Positions 43,225 through 52,709 of a stretch of 64,000 nucleotides of DNA are shown piece by piece. This stretch comes from Pedobacter sp. L105 (GTDB lineage: Bacteria; Bacteroidota; Bacteroidia; Sphingobacteriales; Sphingobacteriaceae). A program made the translations under genes and the position numbers. The DNA lies in the NCBI RefSeq assembly GCF_009765875.1, contig NZ_LMUP01000005.1, positions 1 to 64,000 on the forward strand, written 5' to 3'. Under the pieces are notes generated by a model. That model was not told the DNA's origin and ran no database searches. It worked only from the letters and a program-made list of their open reading frames with translations. Every line of letters begins with the position of its first letter. The stretch's first letter is position 1.

Positions 43225-43331
43225 TATCCAATTTCCCCTTTCGGTTTTCCCCTCATGTCGGATGGAAAACATTCATTGCTGTCAGTTAGAAAAACCAGAG
43301 ATGGTCTTAAGCTCCATGCCAGACATGAAAT

Positions 43332-43417
43332 AAAAAAAACAGGCTGGTGTATTTCGACATGCAAGATTTTGCCCTTCAGCAAAATATTGAGGAGAAATAC
43401 ACCAGCCTGTTTTTTTT
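43332..43417. terminator. Very long hairpin terminator of the DUF1269 gene
   Basis: AAAAAAAACAGGCTGGTGTATTTC (43332-43355) and its exact reverse complement at 43394-43417 form a perfect 24-bp stem. The loop contains further pairing (CAAGATTTTGC with GCAAAATATTG). It begins inside the stop codon of the gene at 43416 and gives a U-run on either strand. Confidence 0.85.
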
Positions 43418-44198
43418 ATCTATTCTTACGCAGCATCTCCAGCCTGCTCTTCTGTTCAGCAATGCGGCTTTCTAACCGATCATGCTTATCCTTGTCATGT
43501 AGCGTTCCGCTAATCCCACGATCCAGCTGATGCTCATGCGTAGCCACCCAGGTTTCATACTGTTTCTCCTGATGTTCTGCTTGCCCACTCAACTTCCTGA
43601 TCAGGTTTTCTCTTTCAATCTTCAACAACAACAGCTTCTCATTCCACTCTGGAAGATCTTCTTCTTCAGCAGCCAGATATCCTGTTTCAGCTTTCTCAAT
43701 CTCTGTATGTAACCTTTCCAGCTCAGTCTGCGCAGGAACAAAAACTTCATCCTCCAGGTTAGTTCGGTAAATGGTGGAAGTGAGCGGTTGCAAAACCGTA
43801 TCTATGGGCGCTTCCCAATCTTCCCATATATGGGCAACCAATAAAGACTTCCCATTAGGTATATTTGCTGATACGGTATCCAGGTAATCTGAAACCCCTT
43901 CAGCACGGACAGTATCTCCGGCGGCCCCGGCCACCATTCCTGCTCCGATACCTACCAGTAAACCCAAAGGTCCGGCCAGTAAGCCAATTAATCCACCTAT
44001 AATTCCTCCGCCAATAGCGGTATAACCTTCTGCCTGATCCTTAGCAGAATTGATAGATATGCTTCCAGCCTCATCCTTGGATAACACGTAATACTCCCCT
44101 AACGAAATATCCTGTGCAGAATCCAGTTGCTGCAAAGCTAACAAACCTTTAAACGCCTCATTGTCAGTATCAAATAAGGCTTGAACCATTCTTTCCAT
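43416..44198 (-). CDS. DUF1269-like glycine-zipper membrane protein
   Basis: A 260-aa protein. The N-terminal 60 residues are a small alpha/beta domain with KDEAGSISINSAKD. A glycine-zipper transmembrane segment follows at about 60-100 (GYTAIGGGIIGGLIGLLAGPLGLLVGIGAGMVAGAAGD), then VSDYLDTVSANIPNGKSLLVAHIWEDWEAPIDTVL as in DUF1269 proteins. The C-terminal 100 residues are a charged coiled coil (ELERLHTEIEKAE...RLESRIAEQKSRLEML), which is longer than in the simplest members. The function is unknown. Confidence 0.72.
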   Translation of the reverse strand: MERMVQALFDTDNEAFKGLLALQQLDSAQDISLGEYYVLSKDEAGSISINSAKDQAEGYTAIGGGIIGGLIGLLAGPLGLLVGIGAGMVAGAAGDTVRAEGVSDYLDTVSANIPNGKSLLVAHIWEDWEAPIDTVLQPLTSTIYRTNLEDEVFVPAQTELERLHTEIEKAETGYLAAEEEDLPEWNEKLLLLKIERENLIRKLSGQAEHQEKQYETWVATHEHQLDRGISGTLHDKDKHDRLESRIAEQKSRLEMLRKNR

Positions 44199-44396
44199 AA
44201 TTATAATCGATTTTAAAGCAGATATACCTTATATAATAAAATAACAGCCATTTTGTTTTACCTAACCATTGATTATCTCATAAAAAGAGAAGGAAAAAAA
44301 ACAGCTAAAATCTTATAGCAAATAGTTTCACCAAGGGAATATGGGCGTTCGTGTAATAATGTTGAATGCAAAAAAAGTAAGTCTTAAGTTTGGAGT

Positions 44397-44642
44397 ATGA
44401 GATACTTAGCCATAAACATCAACTACAAACTAGATCAGGATTGGTACCATAGATGCGGATCAGTGCTGGAATGTTACAAGTACTTTGAGAGACTGGGCCC
44501 CGGCGACGGAGGCAAAGCGGCCATTTACGACACGGAGATTAACAAATACCTGTGGATAGATGAAAAACAGTTTGATAACGACGACAGGTTAAACAAGATC
44601 GTAGTTGAAGCTGTTAACAAGATTAAAACCAACCTTAAATAA
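44397..44642 (+). CDS. Small hypothetical protein
   Basis: An 81-aa soluble protein: RYLAININYKLDQDWYHRCGSVLECYKYFERLGPGDGGKAAIYDTE then a charged helix IVVEAVNKIKTNLK. The ATG at 44397 directly follows TTTGGAGT. It is not recognised as a known family. It stands alone between a divergent DUF1269 gene and a convergent small gene. Confidence 0.5.
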   Translation: MRYLAININYKLDQDWYHRCGSVLECYKYFERLGPGDGGKAAIYDTEINKYLWIDEKQFDNDDRLNKIVVEAVNKIKTNLK

Positions 44643-44645
44643 CAT

Positions 44646-44747
44646 CTACCTCAAAGGGCAATCCTTACAGCGTTTGCCCTTTTTCCATTTCTCACAGCAC
44701 TTCTTTTTGCTGGATTTATCTTTTTTGTCTTTCTTTTTCTCCGCCAT
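44646..44747 (-). CDS. Short lysine- and cysteine-rich protein
   Basis: A 33-aa product from ATG 44747: MAEKKKDKKDKSSKKK then CCEKWKKGKRCKDCP. The four cysteines (CC-x8-C-x2-C) could bind a metal ion, and the Lys-rich head could bind nucleic acid. Short proteins of this pattern occur widely in Bacteroidota, as I recall, without known function. The longer frame up to 44852 overlaps the neighbouring gene and is less likely. Confidence 0.5.
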   Translation of the reverse strand: MAEKKKDKKDKSSKKKCCEKWKKGKRCKDCPLR

Positions 44748-44769
44748 CCACTCTAAGCCGGGGATACCT

Positions 44770-45453
44770 TCAGACCAATCTGATGTCACTGAACCATTTT
44801 TCATAGATAGCATCAAAGGTACCATTTTCTTTAAGCAAGTCCAAGGTTTCATTGATCTGCTGCTTTAAGGCCAGGTCACCCTTTTTCATAGCAATAGCAT
44901 ATTGTGAATCTGTTTCGGGCATGAACATGCCGATAGCGAGGTCGTTATGTTTGTGTAAGAACCCACCAACAATTGGCGAGTCATCTATCAGTACATCGAT
45001 TCTACCTGCCTGTAATTTCTGGTACAACTCATTATTGGTTTCGGCATGGAAAGTAAGGTTGGCAGGAAATTGCGCCATCACATACTTCTCTGCTTCTGTA
45101 GCGATACGGATACCGATACGTTTATCTTTAAAATCACTCATGGAGGAAAGATCCTCTCCTTTTTTAACCACTGCACATAAGCGAAACTGCAGATAGGGCT
45201 TACTGAACTCCAGGATCATTTGCCTGGAGCTGGTCATGGTGACTGCGGAGCAGATCATATCGAGTTCACCTTTGTATAACTTTTCCAGAATATTTTGCCA
45301 TAAAGAAACTTCATAATGTAATTCCAGATCAAGAACTTCAGCAACAGCACGGATCATGTCGACTTCAAATCCTTCAAATACAGCAGAGTTGTAATCACTG
45401 TGTAGTGGAAAGGGAGCGGCTGAATCCAGTCCTATTTTCAATATTCGCTTCAT
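44770..45453 (-). CDS. Family 3 solute-binding-protein-like protein without signal peptide
   Basis: A 227-aa protein covering the complete periplasmic amino-acid-binding fold: FEVDMIRAVAEVLDLELHYEVSLWQNILEKLYKGELDMICSAVTMTSSRQMILEFSKPYL, KDKRIGIRIATEAEKYV, LQAGRIDVLIDDSPIVGGFL and AIAMKKGDLALKQQINETLDLLKENGTFDAIYEKWF. It starts MKRILKIGLDSAAP, directly with the first beta strand and no signal peptide or lipobox. No ABC permease or ATPase gene is adjacent. It may be a cytoplasmic binding protein, or the exported start may have been lost. Confidence 0.82.
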   Translation of the reverse strand: MKRILKIGLDSAAPFPLHSDYNSAVFEGFEVDMIRAVAEVLDLELHYEVSLWQNILEKLYKGELDMICSAVTMTSSRQMILEFSKPYLQFRLCAVVKKGEDLSSMSDFKDKRIGIRIATEAEKYVMAQFPANLTFHAETNNELYQKLQAGRIDVLIDDSPIVGGFLHKHNDLAIGMFMPETDSQYAIAMKKGDLALKQQINETLDLLKENGTFDAIYEKWFSDIRLV

Positions 45454-45633
45454 ATGTATATTTATATTCTGTTTTAGAGACCGGCAATCCGCCTTTTACT
45501 CCAATTTATAACTCCAAAAAGCGCTTAACAAGTCGCTGTTTGAATATATCGTTTAATTCTGACAATTTTAACAAAATTTAAGACTCTTTTCTTCACTAAT
45601 TACAATATAAAGCATCTTTTGACGGTTAGTAAA

Positions 45634-46356
45634 CTAATGCAGCCAAATTAGGCTGAGCAATAGCGCTACTCCTGCGGCAAATAAGGTGCTGAGGAAATTT
45701 ACCCAGTCGTTGGTCAATAGGTTTCGCCGTTCTAGAGTGGCACCAAATAACGAATCGGAGAAATTGCCTGCGGCAGCGGCAATGACGATGATAATGATCC
45801 GGTAATCAAGTTTTACACCCAATGCATAGATCAAAGCGATAAATATTGCCCCTGCAATGCCAATCAATGTTCCCTCTAAACTGATCACTCCATCCAATCC
45901 GCGCTGGTCTTTTTTCCAGGTGAGACAATTGTAAAAACTTCTTCCATAAAGCATACCCAGTTCTGAAGATAGGGTATCGGCAGTTGCCGAAGCAATACTT
46001 GCCGCCAGCGTTAATAAAAACAGACTTGCCTGGTTAGGAAACAGGATCATCAGCAAAGCAAAAAACGTAGCAGTACCGGCATTGGCCAGTACCTGACCAG
46101 GTGTACGCGCTGTAGATTCTTCTCCGGGAACCAGATCCTGTTTTATTCTTTTCCCCCAGGAAGTGGATAAAGTACCCATTAGGAAAAAGGCGGTCAGCAG
46201 CATCAATCCGGTATATCCGGCACCGAGATAAAGAATTGAACCACAAACAAAACCTGTTAAAGCCGCCAAAGATGTAAGTTTTTTACGGCTGACACTAAAG
46301 TAAACCCCTCCCAGTAAAAGGAGAAAAGCCGGAAGCGCATGGAGATAAACAGGCAT
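45634..46356 (-). CDS. DUF92 family integral membrane protein
   Basis: A 240-aa protein with about six transmembrane helices. ATG 46356 (MPVYLHALPAF) is preferred over the TTG at 46365. Family landmarks are SATADTLSSELGMLYG at about 125-140, GLDGVISLEGTLIGIAGA at about 162-180 and AAAGNFSDSLFGATLERR at about 200-217. Plant relatives (VTE6) phosphorylate phytyl phosphate; the bacterial role is not established. Confidence 0.82.
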   Translation of the reverse strand: MPVYLHALPAFLLLLGGVYFSVSRKKLTSLAALTGFVCGSILYLGAGYTGLMLLTAFFLMGTLSTSWGKRIKQDLVPGEESTARTPGQVLANAGTATFFALLMILFPNQASLFLLTLAASIASATADTLSSELGMLYGRSFYNCLTWKKDQRGLDGVISLEGTLIGIAGAIFIALIYALGVKLDYRIIIIVIAAAAGNFSDSLFGATLERRNLLTNDWVNFLSTLFAAGVALLLSLIWLH

Positions 46357-46547
46357 GATATTCAAAGATATTCAATCAGGTTTTAAAGTTAAATTAATGA
46401 AACGGGATTAAGTATTAAATAGTAATTTTACCTTTCAAACTCAATTACATGAATAAAAAATTACCTACTTCAGTTTTTCTACAGCTTTCAGCTGGATATT
46501 TGAACCCATCAGCGCGAGCTTAATAAGCTGGCCCCAAATCAACGATA

Positions 46548-47819
46548 GTGTTTAAATTTGTCCTTTCCTGTATCCTTTCTGCATTGCTGCTGCTGACAAG
46601 CGGTGGCTTTCTGTTTGCACAGGAAAAGGTGGCGCTGGATAAAAAGGCAACGAAGATAGTACTGAAAGAAGACACCTTAAGTACAGATGTAACAGGACAG
46701 GTGGATGTAAGTGATGTATTCAACAGCGTTTTTAATAAGGGCAAAAAGAAAGATGATAAAATAAAAAAGAGTAGTTTAGCCTTATTACCATCTATCGGTT
46801 ATACGCCAAGTACAGGTTTTCTATTTGGCGTGGACGTTTCAGGTTCTACTTATTTTGGAGATCCAAAGAACACGACCTTATCTGTTTTTGATGCTTTTGC
46901 AGCTATTTCCACCAATCAGCTAGCCCTGATCCAGTTAAAACATAATATCTATTCCTCAGGCAATCAATGGAACCTGCAGGGCAACTGGAACCTGGGGAAA
47001 ACATTGGTACTGGATCATGGGATTGGTACCGAAAGAGAACAGCCTGAAACCTTCCCTATTACCTATACTTACCTGAACATTAACGAGAGCGTTTACCGGA
47101 ATGTATTACCTCACTTTTATGTAGGTGCAGGACTAAGCTTAAATTACTATACCAAAATTGACGATAAGCTGTTAAGCCCGGAGGTGATGCGAACACACAA
47201 TACTGTTTACAGTTTAAAAAACGGTTATCCGCCGAATGACTATTTTGCGAATGGAACGGTGATTAACTTTCAATACAATACACGTGATCAACCCTACCGG
47301 CCTTACCGGGGTTTATATGTAGATGTAATCCTGAGAACCAATAGAAAATGGATGGGCAGTGAGCACGATGCCGTACAGTTAAAAACCGAAGTCAGGAAGT
47401 ATTGGAGTTTATCAGCTAAAAATCCTGAAGAGGTGTTGGCTTTCTGGTTATGGGGTTCTTACCTGCTAAAGGGTTCTGTTCCTTACCTGGAATTACCCGG
47501 AACAGGCAGTGATACCGATCAGCGGATTGGCCGCGGATATACGATCAGCCGTTTTAAAGGACCTTCCTTTTATTATAATGAACTGGAATACCGTTTTCCC
47601 ATTACCAATAATAAACTGCTGAGCGGCGTAACATTTTTCAATATAGAAACTGCCAGCGATCAGCATGACATCAAGTTGTTCCAATACTGGGAACCAGGAG
47701 GTGGTGCAGGATTACGTATCTTATTTAATAAACATACCCGCTCCAACCTCTGTATCGATTATGGTATCGGAAACTATGGATCGAACGGGATCTTTGTTGG
47801 GTTAAACGAAGTGTTTTAG
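46548..47819 (+). CDS. BamA/TamA-type outer-membrane beta-barrel protein
   Basis: A 423-aa exported protein starting at GTG 46548, with signal peptide FKFVLSCILSALLLLTSGGFLFAQ; no in-frame ATG fits. After a lysine-rich linker, beta-strands begin at LALLPSIGYTPSTGFLFGVDVSGSTYFGD and run to the C terminus, ending SNGIFVGLNEVF with a terminal aromatic, as in Omp85-type barrels. FQYNTRDQPYRPYRGLYVD near 240 resembles the barrel of the surface-antigen (D15) family. It has no POTRA domains. It is convergent with the DUF5686 gene, overlapping by 4 bp. Confidence 0.78.
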   Translation: MFKFVLSCILSALLLLTSGGFLFAQEKVALDKKATKIVLKEDTLSTDVTGQVDVSDVFNSVFNKGKKKDDKIKKSSLALLPSIGYTPSTGFLFGVDVSGSTYFGDPKNTTLSVFDAFAAISTNQLALIQLKHNIYSSGNQWNLQGNWNLGKTLVLDHGIGTEREQPETFPITYTYLNINESVYRNVLPHFYVGAGLSLNYYTKIDDKLLSPEVMRTHNTVYSLKNGYPPNDYFANGTVINFQYNTRDQPYRPYRGLYVDVILRTNRKWMGSEHDAVQLKTEVRKYWSLSAKNPEEVLAFWLWGSYLLKGSVPYLELPGTGSDTDQRIGRGYTISRFKGPSFYYNELEYRFPITNNKLLSGVTFFNIETASDQHDIKLFQYWEPGGGAGLRILFNKHTRSNLCIDYGIGNYGSNGIFVGLNEVF

Positions 47820-50380
47820 AATTCAAACTGTATCCTGCCCCTGATGCCATTTTTAGAAACCCCCGGGTTTTCCAGGTAAGTAAAACGTCTCACATAGTCG
47901 ATACGAATAATTTTAAAGATATTTCCAATCCCTACACCACCTTCAATATAAGGCGTGTGCCCCAAAGCATAAGTGACAGGTACGCCAGCGCTGTTGGTTT
48001 GAAATTGCAGTAATGAAGGGTCTTTATTGGGATTATTCTCATCACGCAATCCGCCATATAATGCCTTGAAAGAGAAGTACTCCCTAAGTTTTAATTTATT
48101 GACCAAAGGGATATGATTAAAAATCAATCCGTTGAAATTATGGTCGATATTGATACTCGCATGGTGATCATCTACAAACTCCAGGAAGTTCATCAGGTTA
48201 TAGGCATATTGTTCATAGTCATAAGTTTGGTTAGCGCGACTAATGTTCAACAGCGGAAAAGGTACTCTTCCTGAAGTATAGCCAAATTCCAAACGTACAT
48301 CGGTACGTCCAAACTGCGATAAATAGAATCTTTTATCGATGGTACCAACAATATTCTGATAGGCATACTGACCTCCAAATAAGCCTTTCACATCTTGTGA
48401 GATATTCAGTTCAAACACAGGATATTTCTCGATGATCCGCTCCCGGTAGGTTTTACCCTGATAGAAATGTTCATTGGGGGCATAACGCAGATCGAGATTA
48501 AACTCCGAACTGGTGACCGACCCTACATTAGTCAGCACATTGTTCTGGTAGTTCTGGTAGATCAGCGCACTGGCAGGATTTTGTGTCCATTTGCGGAAAC
48601 TCAGGTTAAAGGAGAAATGACTCTGGTATTCCTTCATCCATTCCAGCCGGTAAAAATCATCGTACAAGAACAGGTCATTTACTCCACGGCGGAAGGATTG
48701 GCTAAAGTTATCTTCTGGCACGATCGTTTTGGAGGCATCACCAGGAATATCTACATCACGCTGGAAGCTGGCCCGGATAAAGTCCTGGGGAAAAGTATAG
48801 ATCGACTTATTGTTAAAGGCATAAGCGGCTGTACCTGAACCTTTCCATTTTTCATCCTTAAAACCATAGGCACCATAGGCGCTCAGGTACCAGCGGGTAC
48901 TAAACTGGGTAGTGGTCCTGCCGCCCAATCTTCCGCGGAAACCCTCCAGGTTATTGTAACTGTAAAAACTATAAAATGGCCCTACTTCTATAGGCCCGAA
49001 TTGTTTGTAACCAATAAAGAAGAAAGACATCACGTCCATCAGACGCTTAAAAGACTTCATCTGGCTCAGGGAATCAATATTCCCGTAGATCTTGATTTTA
49101 TCCTTAGCTAAAGTATCCAATCGGTTATTCGCCCAAAACTGGTCGGACTTTTTCTCCGCATCCGGAGCGGTGACGATACTTAATCCTTTATATACACTAT
49201 CAGGACGGACAATACCAGTTTTGTAATCTTTAATCACTACCGTTCTCTCCCCTTTGAAACCTCTTCCACCTTCCTTGCCCAGGCCAAAATCTTCCAGCAG
49301 ATGGCTCTTGCTCAAATGGTATTTTCCGGTAGTAGAATCTTCTTCAAAATTCAGTTTCACTTCCAGCGCCCTTACAAAATTGACGTTCACTCCTTTTCCG
49401 ATCTTCAGAAAAGCATCCTGAACAGCATATTTGCCATCCATGGTGATATAGATCTTGCCTTCAAACAACAATGCATTTGGATTGCGGGGAATAAAAGACA
49501 GCTCAATTAAATTGGGTTGGTGTGTTTTGATGGTATCTGTGATAAAAAACTTATAAAAAGCGGGTGCACCATCGGCAATAGGACTCAGAAACTGGCTGTT
49601 GGTAAATACGATATTGTTATCATAGATATTTACATCTGCATACATCCTGGCGAAATAAACACCAATGGCATTGTTATCTACCAGGCCTTCATCAAAATTT
49701 ACATGTTTATCGGCCAGCGTGATCACCTTGGTTTTCTCCGGGTTCTTACGATAATAGTTTTGTGATAAACGTTCGCGGAAATAAACCGGCAGCGTATTCT
49801 TACCACCTACTTCCGTAGAATCCTGCTGATCGAACAGGAACTGGTATTTCTTAAAGATCTTTTTGTTTTTGAACTTATCCGACAGATTACTCATTGAGAA
49901 CTGCATCCAGTCGTACTGCTGAAATTCTACCGCCACATCGCTCTGCATCCTGTTCATCGGTTTATGCTCAATCACCTTGCGGATCAACTCTACTGCGGGA
50001 TTATCCTTGTTGCGGTATTTGGCTTTTTTGCCGGAACTGATGGTGACTTCATTGAGGTTCTGTGATTCTACAGAGATCCTGACATTGATTACCTGTGTAG
50101 TGGAGGGCACTACCGACAAAATACGGGTTTTATACCCCACGTAGTTGACCTGTAGCTGTGTATAGGGTGTGGCACTACTAATGGAGAATTTACCCTGGTT
50201 ATCCGTTTTAGCAAAAATTTTGGACCCTTTAAAAGAAAGGGTTACATAAGGCAAAGGATTTTTATCCCTGCTATCGGTTACCGTTCCGGAAACTACCGTA
50301 CCCTGGGCAGAAACCCCAAGTGTAAAGCATAAAAACAGACCTATAAAAACGCAAAAAGACTTTTGTTGAATATCACTCAT
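47816..50380 (-). CDS. DUF5686 outer-membrane protein with carboxypeptidase-like domain
   Basis: An 854-aa exported protein. The signal peptide ends about residue 25 (GVSAQ). A carboxypeptidase-regulatory-like beta-sandwich follows at about 28-112 (VSGTVTDSRDKNPLPYVTLSFKGSKI). The remaining large domain has RKVIEHKPMNRMQSDVAVEFQQYDWMQFSM and matches DUF5686, and the C-terminal third is a predicted barrel ending GIRGRIQFEF. The family is common in Bacteroidota outer membranes; the function is unknown. It is a single gene. Confidence 0.87.
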   Translation of the reverse strand: MSDIQQKSFCVFIGLFLCFTLGVSAQGTVVSGTVTDSRDKNPLPYVTLSFKGSKIFAKTDNQGKFSISSATPYTQLQVNYVGYKTRILSVVPSTTQVINVRISVESQNLNEVTISSGKKAKYRNKDNPAVELIRKVIEHKPMNRMQSDVAVEFQQYDWMQFSMSNLSDKFKNKKIFKKYQFLFDQQDSTEVGGKNTLPVYFRERLSQNYYRKNPEKTKVITLADKHVNFDEGLVDNNAIGVYFARMYADVNIYDNNIVFTNSQFLSPIADGAPAFYKFFITDTIKTHQPNLIELSFIPRNPNALLFEGKIYITMDGKYAVQDAFLKIGKGVNVNFVRALEVKLNFEEDSTTGKYHLSKSHLLEDFGLGKEGGRGFKGERTVVIKDYKTGIVRPDSVYKGLSIVTAPDAEKKSDQFWANNRLDTLAKDKIKIYGNIDSLSQMKSFKRLMDVMSFFFIGYKQFGPIEVGPFYSFYSYNNLEGFRGRLGGRTTTQFSTRWYLSAYGAYGFKDEKWKGSGTAAYAFNNKSIYTFPQDFIRASFQRDVDIPGDASKTIVPEDNFSQSFRRGVNDLFLYDDFYRLEWMKEYQSHFSFNLSFRKWTQNPASALIYQNYQNNVLTNVGSVTSSEFNLDLRYAPNEHFYQGKTYRERIIEKYPVFELNISQDVKGLFGGQYAYQNIVGTIDKRFYLSQFGRTDVRLEFGYTSGRVPFPLLNISRANQTYDYEQYAYNLMNFLEFVDDHHASINIDHNFNGLIFNHIPLVNKLKLREYFSFKALYGGLRDENNPNKDPSLLQFQTNSAGVPVTYALGHTPYIEGGVGIGNIFKIIRIDYVRRFTYLENPGVSKNGIRGRIQFEF

Positions 50381-50572
50381 AATTGGAAAACGCCGGGCAT
50401 GAAAAGTCTTTTTTGTTACTGGAGCGAAACATATAGCTCAATCTACGCTATATAGACATCATTTCCCAATGCAAAAACACGAAAATGCCAAATTAAATCT
50501 GCATTCAGATGTTAATTAGTGTTAAATGTTAAAACGGCATTAAAAATGTTACCTGACAGATGAACAGCAGGA

Positions 50573-51484
50573 CTAAGGATTTGTTTTCTCCCGGAAAGAT
50601 TTAGGCACCGCCATGGTTTGGCGTTTAAAGAAGAGATTGAAGTTGGCAGGATACTCAAAACCAAGGCAATAACCAATTTCAGAGATGTTCCACTCTGTAT
50701 GTTTGAGCAAAGCGATCGCTTCATTGGCAATACGGCCGGAGATATGTTCTGACGTGGTTTTGCCGGTAACCTCTTTTACGGCATGGTTGAGGTGGTTGAC
50801 ATGGATAGACAGGCGTTCTGCAAAATCGTTGGCGGTACGCAGCTCCAGTACATGGTCGGGCGAATAAATAGGGAATTGTCTTTCCAGCAGTTCAAAAAAT
50901 AACGATGAAATACGGGAAGAAGCATTGTTTAGTTTAGCATTGTTATCTACTCTGGGCTGCATTTTGATGGCCTCATGGATAATAAGGTTCACGTAATTGC
51001 GGAGCAGATCATATTTATATGCATAATCACTATCCATTTCTGCCATCATTTTTTCAAATATGCGGCTGATATAGGCTACCTGGTTGCTGTTGATATAGAG
51101 CACAGGATTATCCTGTAAGCGGGACAGGATAGAATCTTTAGAAGCCTCCGTACGCTCGCGCATAAAGTTCTCGGTGAACACACAAAAGTAGCCCGACTGA
51201 AATTCTGAAGTGGTTTCCCAGGAATAAGGGACAGTAGGATTATTGAAAATCAGGGCAGTACCATTGATTTCGATTTGTTCATTGGGATAGTGCAGAATGC
51301 CTTTTCCGATGATCAGGGAGATCTTATAAAAATCCCTCCTGTTGTATGGGGAGGGATTTAATATACAATATCCTAATCTTTTAAATACGTTAAAATGTCC
51401 TGTATGAACGTCCAGGATTGAATTGGGAATAGTCACATCTGGTCTGTTTGCAGCAAACATTTGATAAAATTCCAAAAGAGACAT
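50573..51484 (-). CDS. AraC family transcriptional regulator
   Basis: A 303-aa regulator. ATG 51484 (MSLLEFYQMF) is preferred over GTG 51496. The N-terminal cupin-like sensor domain covers about 1-170. The C-terminal AraC DNA-binding domain is about 195-300, with HVNHLNHAVKEVTGKTTSEHISGRIANEAIALLKHTEWNISEIGYCLGFEYPANFNLFFKRQTMAVPKSFR. It lies 97 nt downstream of the efflux operon on the same strand and may control it. Confidence 0.9.
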   Translation of the reverse strand: MSLLEFYQMFAANRPDVTIPNSILDVHTGHFNVFKRLGYCILNPSPYNRRDFYKISLIIGKGILHYPNEQIEINGTALIFNNPTVPYSWETTSEFQSGYFCVFTENFMRERTEASKDSILSRLQDNPVLYINSNQVAYISRIFEKMMAEMDSDYAYKYDLLRNYVNLIIHEAIKMQPRVDNNAKLNNASSRISSLFFELLERQFPIYSPDHVLELRTANDFAERLSIHVNHLNHAVKEVTGKTTSEHISGRIANEAIALLKHTEWNISEIGYCLGFEYPANFNLFFKRQTMAVPKSFREKTNP

Positions 51485-51580
51485 ACTTTTCTTCACGCCC
51501 TAAAAATGCATAAATTTTTAGAAGCGTGAAGATTTTATTTTTAAAATTTCCTAAAGCGATCAGTGAATGTAAGTTACAAA

Positions 51581-52678
51581 CTAAGGTTTGATCGGGTCAC
51601 CCTGACGAATTTCTTCGTTACCTGAGGTTACCAATTGATCGCCTTCTTTTACATCACCAAAGATTTCAATTTTGCCATCTTGCTCGCGTCCGGTTTTCAC
51701 TTCTACCCTTTCGGCTTTGTTGTTATTGTTACGGATCACATAGATACCTTCTGCCCCATCAACCACTGCTGTTTTAGGAACTACAAAAGTTTTTGCGTCT
51801 GCCGGCAATGGAATAACTACATCTGTTACCATATTTGGCAATAATTTTTTGTTGGTGTTTGGTACATCCATCTCAATTCTTTCTGCACGTAAACGCGGGT
51901 CTAAAGCACCGGCTAAACGTACTACCTTAGCAGTGAATTTTTGATCTGGCAATGAGTTCACCGTAAAAGTGATTTCATCACCTTTGGTTAAATAACCAGT
52001 ATACAATTCCGGTACCGAAACGGCCAGCCTTAAATGTGTCTGATCTACTAAAGTAAACAATGGCAGTGAAGAGCCTGATCCTGAAGGACCAACATAAGCA
52101 CCTAAGTTTACATTTCTGGCAGAGATAATTCCTGAGAATGGTGCGCGGATCTCCAGGTATGCCTGAATATTTCCTGCTTCTTTTAACGAAGCTTTTAATG
52201 CATTTAACTGTGCCTGATCAGAATTCTTTTTCGCAGCGGCGATATCCAGGTCATTTTTAGAAATGGTTCCAGGGATTTTTGCAGTTTCAACCATACGGTC
52301 ATAAGTAGCTTTGCTGGACGCATAAACAGCTTGCTGAGATTGCAAACGTGAATCTGCTGCAGCCAGCTGAGCGTTAAGCTCTGGTGCTTCCAGGGTCATT
52401 AATAATTGGCCCTTTGTTACTTGTGAACCGATATCAGCCTTTAATGTTTTCACATAACTGGCCACTTTGGCATAAAGATCTACCTGCTGATAAGCAGTTA
52501 GCTCTCCCGGCATGGTTAGCGTAGTGTTTAAAGTTTCTTTGGTCAGGGAGAAGGTCGGGATAGCCGGGTCCTTCTCTACTGTTTTTACTTCTTCTTTCTG
52601 ATGACAGCTACTTAGGAGCGCTACGAAAGCGATACTGCTAAATAGGTAAGTGCTGCGACGTAATATTGTATTGTTCAT
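51581..52678 (-). CDS. RND efflux periplasmic adaptor (membrane fusion protein)
   Basis: A 365-aa lipoprotein: the signal ends at LLSSC (Cys about 25). A lipoyl/barrel-sandwich hybrid and helical hairpin follow (YAKVASYVKTLKADIGSQVTKGQLLMTLEAPELNAQLAAADSRLQSQQAVYASSKATYDRMV, about 68-130). The beta-barrel domain is about 205-285 (LRLAVSVPELYTGYLTKGDEITFTVNSLPDQKFTAKVVRLAGALDP), with the membrane-proximal domain to the C terminus. It bridges the RND pump and the TolC channel. It lies 31 nt after the pump gene. Confidence 0.92.
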   Translation of the reverse strand: MNNTILRRSTYLFSSIAFVALLSSCHQKEEVKTVEKDPAIPTFSLTKETLNTTLTMPGELTAYQQVDLYAKVASYVKTLKADIGSQVTKGQLLMTLEAPELNAQLAAADSRLQSQQAVYASSKATYDRMVETAKIPGTISKNDLDIAAAKKNSDQAQLNALKASLKEAGNIQAYLEIRAPFSGIISARNVNLGAYVGPSGSGSSLPLFTLVDQTHLRLAVSVPELYTGYLTKGDEITFTVNSLPDQKFTAKVVRLAGALDPRLRAERIEMDVPNTNKKLLPNMVTDVVIPLPADAKTFVVPKTAVVDGAEGIYVIRNNNNKAERVEVKTGREQDGKIEIFGDVKEGDQLVTSGNEEIRQGDPIKP

Positions 52679-52709
52679 TGTGTTTGTTGCTCTATGTTTT
52701 TGAATATAA

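Noticed and set aside
43101..43289. 62-aa open frame across the tandem repeats
   Set aside because: Its sequence is a translation of the repeats (repeating YTSCKLIH-like units) with no start signal; treated as a by-product.
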